Shown here: one piece after another, positions 25,663 through 32,945 of the stretch | How the letters are laid out: each line of letters starts with the position of its first letter | Numbering within the stretch: the stretch's first letter is position 1 | Notes under the pieces: generated by a model | The model's input: the letters and a program-made list of their open reading frames with translations, nothing else | What the model was told of the DNA's origin: nothing | Databases searched by the model: none | Program-made: the position numbers and the translations under genes | From: Desulfobacterales bacterium | GTDB taxonomy: Bacteria > Desulfobacterota > Desulfobacteria > Desulfobacterales > SURF-7 | Assembly (NCBI GenBank): GCA_018693105.1 | Contig: JABHLN010000023.1 | Location: forward strand, 1 to 42,244 | Length of the DNA stretch: 42,244 nucleotides | Direction: 5' to 3'

Positions 25663-26091
25663 TTATAAGAAGTTTGCTATTTTGTCAATGCGAGAATTAT
25701 AGGGAAAGCCTGAAAAAAATTTTATTGTTAAGCGCCAATAAACAAAAGTCCCGCAGACACTTCCAATAAAATCTGCTAAAACGTCAAGAATCTCTGAGCT
25801 TCTTGAGGAAACATAAGACTGGTGAATTTCATCTGAAACCCCATAGACTGTTGTTGACAGTATACTGAGGAATATAACAAGTTTAATGTTACGGCCTATT
25901 GATTCAGAAGTTCTGTAAGCCCTCAGGAAGAGGGCTCCCATAATTCCGTAAGCTGTTAAATGAAGGAATTTGTCTATATACGGGAGCTCAGGGATTTGCT
26001 CTGGTGAAGGGAATGAAGACTGAATGAAAATAATTGTACAGTATAAAAATACAGGTAACCAAAAAAAGACAAATTTATTTTCATGTTTCAT
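25663..26091 (-). CDS. VanZ-family small membrane protein
   Basis: 142 residues with about four hydrophobic helices (FFWLPVFLYCTIIFIQSS, FLHLTAYGIMGALFLRAY, LVIFLSILSTTVYGVSDE, LADFIGSVCGTFVYWRL). The VanZ-like pattern of His, Asp and Glu at helix ends (KFLHLTAYG, SDEIHQSYVSSRSSEILDV) is clear. The family is poorly understood; VanZ itself gives low-level teicoplanin resistance. It starts 17 nt after thrS with no strong ribosome site, so it probably depends on translation from thrS. Confidence 0.75.
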   Translation of the reverse strand: MKHENKFVFFWLPVFLYCTIIFIQSSFPSPEQIPELPYIDKFLHLTAYGIMGALFLRAYRTSESIGRNIKLVIFLSILSTTVYGVSDEIHQSYVSSRSSEILDVLADFIGSVCGTFVYWRLTIKFFSGFPYNSRIDKIANFL

Positions 26092-26108
26092 CAGTCACAC
26101 ATGCTTCA

Positions 26109-28025
26109 TCAGTCATCAAAGATATCCCAGTTTAATTTTCTTTCATTAATATGTATATTTACCTGTTTCAGGAAATCTTCTTTTGAAAGTCCGAACCTGA
26201 CTTTTCCGTCAAGGGTTCTGACCGAAAAGGTTCCCGCAGTTTTTTCTTTCTCACCTATTGTAAGGATAAGCGGGATTCTATTCAGCTGGGCATCCCGGAC
26301 TTTTTTCTTAAGACTTTCTGTTCTACCGTCTACTTCTGACCTGATACCTGAATCTTCAAGGGACTCCCTGACCTCATCCGCATATGGAATAAGTTCGTCG
26401 TTGATTGGAAGCAGGACCACCTGTACAGGGGAAAGCCATAGAGGGAATTTTCCTTCAAAATGCTCGATAAGGATACCCAGGAAACGTTCAATGGAACCGT
26501 ACACCACCCTGTGAATCATTACAGGCCGGTGTTTTTCATTGTCCTTGCCGACGTAAGTAAGATCAAACCTTTCGGGCAGGGACATATCAAGCTGAATTGT
26601 TCCGCACTGCCATGTTCTTTTCAGAGCGTCTTTAATATGTATGTCAATTTTCGGGCCGTAGAAGGCACCATCTCCTTCGTTTATAACATAATCCATTCCG
26701 TATGAATCAAGAGCCGAAATAAGTCCGTTAGTAGCTGTTTCCCATTGTTCATCCGACCCTATTGATTTTTCAGGTCTTGTTGAAAGTTCAAGGTGAAAAC
26801 CAAGACCGAATGTGCTGTATATTCGTTCCACAAGTTTTAGTACACCGAGAATTTCGCCTTCGATCTGATCAGGCATCATAAAAATATGTGCATCATCCTG
26901 ATGAAAGGCTCTTACCCTGAAAAGACCTGAAAGAACCCCGCTGAGTTCATGGCGGTGAACAAGGCCGATTTCTCCCACTCTCATGGGGAATTCCTTATAT
27001 GAATGTGATTTTTCACCGTAAAGAAGCATACCTCCGGGGCAGTTCATCGGTTTTATTGCATAGCCGTCATCATCGATAACCGATGTATACATATTTTCCC
27101 TGTAGTTTTCCCAGTGTCCGCTTTTTTCCCAGAGTTTCCAGTTCAGCATTACAGGGGTTTTTGTTTCCACATATCCTGCTTTTTTATGCTCATATCTCCA
27201 ATATTCTATGAGAAGGTTCCATAAAGCCATTCCTTTGGGATGAAAAAAAGGCATTCCCGCGGCTTCATCGTGGAAACTGAACAGGTCAAGCGCGGCTCCT
27301 ATTTTCCGATGGTTTCTTTTTCTGGCTTCTTCAAGAAAATGGAGGTATTCCTTCAGCTCTTTTTTGTCAAAAAAAGCTGTACCGTAAATTCTTTGGAGCT
27401 GTTCTTTTGTCTGATCAGCCCTCCAATAGGCACCTGAAACCTTCATAAGCTTTACAGCCTTGATATACCCTGAATGGGGCACATGCGGGCCGCGGCACAG
27501 GTCAGTAAAACCACCCTGCTTATATAATGATATATTTCCATCTTCCAGCTCGGAAATCATCTCAAGTTTGTACGGTTCATCTTTGAAGAAATCCAGAGCT
27601 TCAGCTTTTGAAACCTCAAATCTTTCAAACGGAATCTTTGCCTTGATTATTTTTTTTATTTCAGCTTCGATTTCAGGAAATGCATCTTCAGAAACAGGTT
27701 CCATGTCAATATCATAATAAAATCCGTCCTCAACTATGGGCCCGATTGTCAGTTTGGCATCCTTGTATATTCTGCATACAGCTTCAGCCATAACATGGGC
27801 TGCGCTATGGCGCATAATATCACGGGCCTCTTCGTCTCTTGTGGTAATAAGCCTTATAGCGGCATTGTTATTTATCTTAGTATTAAGATCGTATACTTCT
27901 CCGCCAATTTCATAGGCAACGCAGTTTCGGGCAAAGCCCTCGGAAATGCTTTTTGCGATATCAAGGCCTGAAGGGGGATCTTCAAAACTCTTTATACTTT
28001 CATCCGGAAGTGTTATGTTAATCAT
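26109..28025 (-). CDS. thrS: Threonyl-tRNA synthetase
   Basis: 638 residues, full length. TGS domain (about 1-60); editing domain with the RHSAAHVMAEAVCRIY helix; class II catalytic core with zinc-site Cys in KPMNCPGGMLLYG and His in VHRHELSGVLSGLFRVRAF; and the HRVVYGSIERFLGILIEHF motif 3 before the anticodon-binding domain (SPVQVVLLPI). It charges tRNA-Thr in the cytoplasm. No infC/rpl cluster follows; the VanZ-like gene does instead. A strong sigma-70 promoter lies about 55 bp upstream. No T-box leader is visible. Confidence 0.97.
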   Translation of the reverse strand: MINITLPDESIKSFEDPPSGLDIAKSISEGFARNCVAYEIGGEVYDLNTKINNNAAIRLITTRDEEARDIMRHSAAHVMAEAVCRIYKDAKLTIGPIVEDGFYYDIDMEPVSEDAFPEIEAEIKKIIKAKIPFERFEVSKAEALDFFKDEPYKLEMISELEDGNISLYKQGGFTDLCRGPHVPHSGYIKAVKLMKVSGAYWRADQTKEQLQRIYGTAFFDKKELKEYLHFLEEARKRNHRKIGAALDLFSFHDEAAGMPFFHPKGMALWNLLIEYWRYEHKKAGYVETKTPVMLNWKLWEKSGHWENYRENMYTSVIDDDGYAIKPMNCPGGMLLYGEKSHSYKEFPMRVGEIGLVHRHELSGVLSGLFRVRAFHQDDAHIFMMPDQIEGEILGVLKLVERIYSTFGLGFHLELSTRPEKSIGSDEQWETATNGLISALDSYGMDYVINEGDGAFYGPKIDIHIKDALKRTWQCGTIQLDMSLPERFDLTYVGKDNEKHRPVMIHRVVYGSIERFLGILIEHFEGKFPLWLSPVQVVLLPINDELIPYADEVRESLEDSGIRSEVDGRTESLKKKVRDAQLNRIPLILTIGEKEKTAGTFSVRTLDGKVRFGLSKEDFLKQVNIHINERKLNWDIFDD

Positions 28026-28077
28026 ATTTTCACCAAAAAATACCGATAGCGGTTTAATTTATAATTTAAAAGATCTG

Positions 28078-28106
28078 ATTTTATGGAAAAGAGCTCTATT
28101 GGTCAA
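28078..28106 (-). promoter_or_regulatory. Sigma-70 promoter of thrS
   Basis: On the minus strand: TTGACC (28106-28101), 17-bp spacer, TAAAAT (28083-28078), about 50 bp before the thrS ATG. A near-consensus arrangement. Confidence 0.65.
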
Positions 28107-28127
28107 GGAAAAACAATAGATTATATC
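28099..28127 (+). promoter_or_regulatory. Possible promoter of rnd, overlapping the thrS -35
   Basis: TTGGTC (28099-28104), 17-bp spacer, TATATC (28122-28127), ending 26 bp before the RNase D ATG. The two divergent promoters would share their -35 region. Confidence 0.35.
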
Positions 28128-28153
28128 TATAGCGGAGATGAGCCTGTCATATT

Positions 28154-29302
28154 ATGAAGGATAACAATAGAGACATACACAAAATTATTGAAAATGATAT
28201 CGATCTTAAGAAAGTAATAAACACTCTAAAGAATGAAGAAAGTATCGGGGTTGACGTTGAGGCCGACTCCATGTACCATTTTAAGGAAAAAGTGTGCCTG
28301 ATTCAGCTCAGTTCTGAAAAAGAATGTTTTGTTGTAGATCCTTTAAAGGTTAATAATACATCCCAGCTAAAAACTCTTTTCATAAATAGAAATATAAAAA
28401 AGGTGTTCCATGGTGCGGACTTTGATATCCGTTCACTGCACAGAGATTTTGGCATAGAGGTAAATAATCTTTTTGATACAGAGCTTGCGAGCAGGTTCCT
28501 GGGGGTTTTAGAGTCAGGCCTGGATTCTGTACTTTTGAAAAAGTTTAATGTTAAAGTAGACAAGAAATACCAGAGAAGTAATTGGACGAAGAGGCCTTTG
28601 CCGGAAGAAATGATAGAATATGCCGCCGGCGATGTGAAATATCTTATACCGCTTGCAGAAATGCTGGAAAAAGGTCTTGAAGAAAAAGGCCGTACCGGCT
28701 GGGTGAAAGAAGAATGTAAAATATTAAGCATGGTAAGGCATGAGTCGACAAATAACAGTCCGTTGTTTATTCGTTTCAAGGGTGCAGGTAAACTTGATCC
28801 AAGAGGACTTGCAGTGCTTGAGGCACTTCTTCAGTATCGTATGAAGGTCGCAGAGGAGGTCGACAGACCGCTTTTTAAAGTTTTCAGCAACAATTCATTA
28901 ATGGGGCTTGCTACAGAAAAACCTGTCGCCATGAAAAATCTCCAGAATTTAAATATAATGAGCCCGAAGCTTATCCGGATTTATGGGGTAAAATTTATTG
29001 CAATCATAAAAAACGCCATGAAAATTAGAAACAGCGACCTCCCGGTTTATCCACGTAAAAGGACCCCTTTTGTTAAGCCTGTTGTTTCAAGAAGAATTAT
29101 GGCAATTAAGACATGGCGTGATGAAATTGCATCAGGGCTTAATATTGATCCCACAATACTTTTTAATAAAGCAATGATGAATGCTATTGCTACAAAGAAT
29201 CCCCAAAACCTTGAAGACCTGGCTGCTGTGGAAGGACTCAAAAAATGGCAGAAAAAGGAATTCGGAAGGGATGTAGTTTCAATTATAAGCAGTGTTAAGT
29301 AG
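28154..29302 (+). CDS. rnd: Ribonuclease D
   Basis: 382 residues. The N-terminal DEDDy 3'-5' exonuclease domain has D34 and E36 (GVDVEADSMY), the second Asp in VFHGADFDIRSL and the Asp/Tyr pair in YAAGDVKYLIPL. Two HRDC domains follow (DPRGLAVLEALLQYRMKVAE, then AIKTWRDEIASGLNIDP to the end). RNase D trims tRNA 3' ends. GGAGATGAG lies about 12 bp before the ATG. It is divergent from thrS, giving a small tRNA-related neighbourhood. A MITE-like element begins directly after the stop. Confidence 0.93.
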   Translation: MKDNNRDIHKIIENDIDLKKVINTLKNEESIGVDVEADSMYHFKEKVCLIQLSSEKECFVVDPLKVNNTSQLKTLFINRNIKKVFHGADFDIRSLHRDFGIEVNNLFDTELASRFLGVLESGLDSVLLKKFNVKVDKKYQRSNWTKRPLPEEMIEYAAGDVKYLIPLAEMLEKGLEEKGRTGWVKEECKILSMVRHESTNNSPLFIRFKGAGKLDPRGLAVLEALLQYRMKVAEEVDRPLFKVFSNNSLMGLATEKPVAMKNLQNLNIMSPKLIRIYGVKFIAIIKNAMKIRNSDLPVYPRKRTPFVKPVVSRRIMAIKTWRDEIASGLNIDPTILFNKAMMNAIATKNPQNLEDLAAVEGLKKWQKKEFGRDVVSIISSVK

Positions 29303-29442
29303 TATCCAGCCATAAACAGCATCTTTTGGCCCGGAGCTGCGTTTTCGCAATTATGAAATCCTCGAAATGGCGCGCTATTCCTCCGGTTTCAAAATTGCTC
29401 AGGCCTTGCTCTGAGCCAAAATCTACTATTTATAGATGGATA
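29303..29442. mobile_element. 140-bp MITE-like element with 35-bp imperfect inverted ends
   Basis: The left end (from TATCCAGCCATAAACAG) and the reverse complement of the right end (TATCCATCTATAAATAG) agree at 27 of 35 positions, both continuing into TTTTGGC(C/T)C(G/A)GAGC. The element starts on the base after the rnd stop codon and ends before the hydrolase gene. No ORF; probably mobilised in trans. Confidence 0.6.
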
Positions 29443-29516
29443 CTAAGAGCTTTCCATCCACATGCAGGCATTTTGCTAATATAGATGTTACACATCTGAA
29501 TTTTAAGGAAATAATA

Positions 29517-30119
29517 ATGGAAGAAAAAATCTTTTTTCAGTCAGGAGATATTCAGATTGAAGGGATGCTTTATAAAGTTTCGGATGATAAAGGAGTTGTT
29601 GTAACTCATCCTCATCCTGTTTACGGCGGAGATATGTATAATTATGTGGTTGAACTAATTGCCGCATCATACAGGAAAAAAGGTTATACAACCCTTAGAT
29701 TTAACTTCAGGGGAAAGGGTGAGAGCCAGGGATCTCATGATGACGGTAAAGGCGAACAGGATGATGTTATAGCTGCAGTTCAATACCTGTCAGATATTGG
29801 TATAAAAAACATTGATCTTGCAGGTTATTCATTTGGTGCATGGATAATTGCCCGGGCAATTGGCCGGATTGAAAATATTGGTAATATGGTGTTGGTATCT
29901 CCGGCTGTAAGCTTTCTTGATTACAGTATGGTCACCTCAATTAACAACCTGAAGCTTGTTGTATCAGGCAGCATGGATGAGTTCGCTCCTGTGGAAGCAC
30001 TTGAAAATATTGTTTCTGTGTGGAATAAAGAAACTGACCTTGAAATTATAAATGGCGCTGACCACTTCTACATGAAAGGTCTTGATACTCTTGCATCAAT
30101 CCTTGATTCTTATTTGTAA
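29517..30119 (+). CDS. Alpha/beta hydrolase (dienelactone-hydrolase-like)
   Basis: 200 residues from the ATG at 29517, which follows AAGGAAA; an in-frame ATG at 29436 lies inside the MITE-like element and is not used here. Alpha/beta-hydrolase features: HPHPVYGGDMYN near the N-terminus, TLRFNFRGKGESQG, a nucleophile-elbow Ser in LAGYSFGAWI, Asp in GSMDEFAPVEAL and His in NGADHFYM. This matches the small esterase family that includes uncharacterised YfhR/dienelactone-type proteins. Cytoplasmic, substrate unknown. Followed after 26 nt by the CoA-ligase subunit, with which it may be co-transcribed. Confidence 0.82.
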   Translation: MEEKIFFQSGDIQIEGMLYKVSDDKGVVVTHPHPVYGGDMYNYVVELIAASYRKKGYTTLRFNFRGKGESQGSHDDGKGEQDDVIAAVQYLSDIGIKNIDLAGYSFGAWIIARAIGRIENIGNMVLVSPAVSFLDYSMVTSINNLKLVVSGSMDEFAPVEALENIVSVWNKETDLEIINGADHFYMKGLDTLASILDSYL

Positions 30120-30145
30120 AAAATTTTAATACGGGTATTTAATAA

Positions 30146-31549
30146 ATGAAAAATAGAATGTTTGATGAATTGAGTCCATTGTTTTCACCCCAATCAATTG
30201 CAATTATAGGCGCCTCAAATAACCCTGATAAATGGGGCTACCGGATGGTGTCAAGGCCTCTTAACTCGTCTTTTAGAGGGCCTATATATCCTATAAATCC
30301 AAAAGAAAAAGAAATTGAAGGGCTTAAGGTTTATCCAAACATTAAGGATGTTCCGGGACCTGTTGAGATGGCTATAATTACCCTTCCTGCACCCCTTGTT
30401 GCAGAATCTGTAAAAGACTGTGCGGCCAAGGGAGTAAAAGCTATGGTTGTTATATCTGCAGGATTTGCCGAAACAGGGCCGGAAGGAAAGGTGATGCAGG
30501 ATGAAGTCGCCAGGATTGCAAAAAATGCCGGTATTCGCTTCATGGGACCAAATGGTATGGGTATCTGGACCTCCGGTGTTCGGCTCAATACAGCCTTTGA
30601 TTTTATACCGGAACCCGGAGGTATATCTTTTATATCCCAAAGCGGAACCATGGGTGCTTATCTTTTGGGCATTGCCAACGACAAAGGATACGGATTTAAT
30701 GCTTTTTTAAGTGTGGGAAACCAGGCTGACCTTTCCATGGCTGATTATATTGAATATCTTGGTGATGATGATAGAACAAAAGTTATTGTATTATATATCG
30801 AAGGCATCAAGGATGGCGATAAGTTTTTGAGAAATGCACGAAATGTTGTTCGTAAGAAACCTATTATAGTTTACAAAGCCGGTCAGGGTGAAGACAGTTC
30901 AAGAGCTACATTGAGCCATACTGCATCCATCGCCGGTTCTGACAAAATTTTTGATGCAGTATGCCACCAGGCAGGCATTGTTCGAACCTATGATGTTAGC
31001 CATGCATTTGACATTGCAGAAGCACTTTCAAAGCAACCACTTCCCAAGGGTAACCGTGTAGGTATTGTCGGAAGCGGTGGAGGACTATGCGTGGTTTCCA
31101 CTGATTCTTGCAACGGGTATGGCTTGAGAGTGCCGTCGCTTGACCAGGAAACGGTGAATCAATTATCCAAATATATACCGGCTCATGCAGCACCCCCAAA
31201 CAACCCCATAGATCTGGCAGGATACCCGAAAGCCATGTCAATGGCTCGTATGGCTGAAACTCTTGCACAACATCCGGATATTGACTCCATTATTGTGGAA
31301 GCCCCATTATGGGGAATTACTCCGGCGACGATAAAAGAAAAACTTGAAGCTGCAGAACTTATTTCCCAAATCCCTGAAAAATACGGTAAACCGATTATTT
31401 CAATTGCAATGAAACAGGTAATGAACGGCATTGTTTATGAATTGATGAGGGATAAAAATATCCCCTTCTACCAATTTCCTAAAGAAGCAGCCAGGGCGGT
31501 TTACGGGCTTTATATGTATTCACGCCTGCGGAAACGTACAGAAATTTGA
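30146..31549 (+). CDS. NDP-forming acyl-CoA synthetase alpha subunit
   Basis: 467 residues, the length of a separate alpha subunit. CoA-binding Rossmann domain (SIAIIGASNNPDKWGYRMV), the ligase-CoA domain (ISFISQSGTMGAYLLGIA) and phosphohistidine H258 in the LSHTASIAG loop. ADP-forming acyl-CoA synthetases convert acyl-CoA, ADP and phosphate to acid plus ATP and need an ATP-grasp beta subunit, which is not encoded next to this gene. The beta subunit may lie elsewhere, or the protein may only bind CoA. The catalytic His argues for activity. Confidence 0.87.
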   Translation: MKNRMFDELSPLFSPQSIAIIGASNNPDKWGYRMVSRPLNSSFRGPIYPINPKEKEIEGLKVYPNIKDVPGPVEMAIITLPAPLVAESVKDCAAKGVKAMVVISAGFAETGPEGKVMQDEVARIAKNAGIRFMGPNGMGIWTSGVRLNTAFDFIPEPGGISFISQSGTMGAYLLGIANDKGYGFNAFLSVGNQADLSMADYIEYLGDDDRTKVIVLYIEGIKDGDKFLRNARNVVRKKPIIVYKAGQGEDSSRATLSHTASIAGSDKIFDAVCHQAGIVRTYDVSHAFDIAEALSKQPLPKGNRVGIVGSGGGLCVVSTDSCNGYGLRVPSLDQETVNQLSKYIPAHAAPPNNPIDLAGYPKAMSMARMAETLAQHPDIDSIIVEAPLWGITPATIKEKLEAAELISQIPEKYGKPIISIAMKQVMNGIVYELMRDKNIPFYQFPKEAARAVYGLYMYSRLRKRTEI

Positions 31550-31635
31550 GATGTGTCTCACAAGGTCCATTGTTAATATTTATTAGTCAAAGTCTAAAGG
31601 TAGTTAAAATCTAAAAACTATTTACAGGAGAGACT

Positions 31636-32733
31636 ATGAACCAGGATAACCATGTAAGATTGATGGAGCGCATGAATCAAAATGAGGTCAAGCATCCCCA
31701 AACCCAGGCCATGATCAATTTACTGAAAGAACTTTTTTCTGATGAGCAGGCGGCCTTGATCGGTGATTTTCCTTTGGGGGCCTATACTCCAAAAGCCCTT
31801 TCCGAAAAGATTGGCCGGGATGAAAGTGAACTTGACAATATGCTGAAGCAAATGTCTACAGACGGGTTGATTTTTGAGGGAAAGGCAGAAAATGGAGAAC
31901 CGGAATATTCGGTTCTGGCCTTTGAACCCGGTCTAATTGAGATGCAATATCTCAAAGGTAAAGATGATGAGAGGACCCGTAAATTTGTTAGACTGATGAA
32001 TATAGTGCATGAGGAAGAATCTGCTATATTGAAAGAGGCGCTCAAACAACCTGAGGCTTTTAAAGAGGCTCTTTCGGAGCCAATGGGTCGATTGTTGGCC
32101 ATAGAAGAAAATATTTCAAATGATAAAGAAGTAGCAAGCTGGGAAAGACTTACCGAGATTATTGAAAAAGAAACTTCATACGCCGTGGGAGAATGCGGGT
32201 GCAAGCATATTGCAAAACTTAGCGGAAATCCTTGTCAATCGGGGGCCCCTTCAGAATGCTGCGTCTGGTTTGGTGATGTGGCCGATTATCTGGTGGAAAG
32301 AGAGTATGCAAAACGATATACAAAAGAAGAGCTTTTCAAATTGTTCAAGGAGTGCGAAGAAGCCGGGTTGGTTCATTTCACGTCCAATAGATCGAACAGC
32401 AAAAATATTGTTATGTGCAATTGCTGTAAATGCTGTTGCGGTTATTTAGATAGCGTTAAGCTTGCTCGTGAGTCCGGAATTCAGCTCATGGAAACATCAA
32501 ATTTCATGGCCGGTGTTGATGAGGAAACCTGTACAGGGTGTGGGGAATGCGTGGATTATTGCCAACTGGAAGCTCTTGAATTGTCCGATGATGTAGTTAG
32601 TATAAACGAGGAACATTGTCTGGGGTGCGGATCCTGTGTTTCAAAATGCCCTACCGAGAGTTTATCATTGTTTCGTGTTTCTCATAAAAAACCTCCTGAG
32701 TCTACGGTTAGAGTTGTTGGATCGGGAGTTTAG
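31636..32733 (+). CDS. Cys-rich ferredoxin with N-terminal winged-helix-like region
   Basis: 365 residues with 20 Cys. Residues about 25-100 (LGAYTPKALSEKIGRDESEL, MSTDGLIFEG) read as a winged helix. A middle section has GECGCKH (187, 189), C200, ECCVW (208-209) and a dense CNCCKCCCG run (261-268). The C-terminus has two [4Fe-4S] motifs: CTGCGECVDYC (299-309) and CLGCGSCVSKC (328-338). AGGAGAG precedes the ATG. Similar 4Fe-4S dicluster proteins are common in Desulfobacterota, but I know no assigned function. The combination hints at a redox-sensing or electron-transfer role. A MITE-like element starts 9 bp after the stop. Confidence 0.8.
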   Translation: MNQDNHVRLMERMNQNEVKHPQTQAMINLLKELFSDEQAALIGDFPLGAYTPKALSEKIGRDESELDNMLKQMSTDGLIFEGKAENGEPEYSVLAFEPGLIEMQYLKGKDDERTRKFVRLMNIVHEEESAILKEALKQPEAFKEALSEPMGRLLAIEENISNDKEVASWERLTEIIEKETSYAVGECGCKHIAKLSGNPCQSGAPSECCVWFGDVADYLVEREYAKRYTKEELFKLFKECEEAGLVHFTSNRSNSKNIVMCNCCKCCCGYLDSVKLARESGIQLMETSNFMAGVDEETCTGCGECVDYCQLEALELSDDVVSINEEHCLGCGSCVSKCPTESLSLFRVSHKKPPESTVRVVGSGV

Positions 32734-32741
32734 ATCATTAA

Positions 32742-32885
32742 TAGAAGCTATCTCAAAAAAAAGATTAGGGTTCCTGGAAAGGCACAAAGGGGCGAGAAAG
32801 CAGAGCATGCAGATAGTATGTGAGCATTTTGAGGCGCTTTGTAACGCCTTCAGGGGCACTTAGATTTATTTTGAGATAACTTCTA
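32742..32885. mobile_element. 144-bp MITE-like element with 17-bp terminal inverted repeats
   Basis: The left end TAGAAGCTATCTCAAAA (32742-32758) and the reverse complement of the right end (32869-32885) differ at one base. Inside is a small stem AGGCG/CGCCT near 32831-32850. No transposase is encoded, and no clear target duplication beyond a few A/T bases can be seen. The ends resemble those of transposase-bearing IS elements, so it may be a non-autonomous derivative. Confidence 0.6.
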
Positions 32886-32945
32886 AACTAATAAGCGGCT
32901 AATGCCGGGTTGAATCCGGTATATGCTGATCTATTATCATAAATC

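Noticed and set aside
26083-26514. Long plus-strand ORF antisense to thrS
   Set aside because: It is an opposite-strand shadow of the well-conserved thrS coding sequence and has no family resemblance.
29436-29516. Longer N-terminus of the alpha/beta hydrolase
   Set aside because: The ATG at 29436 lies inside the MITE-like element, and the added residues are not part of the hydrolase fold.
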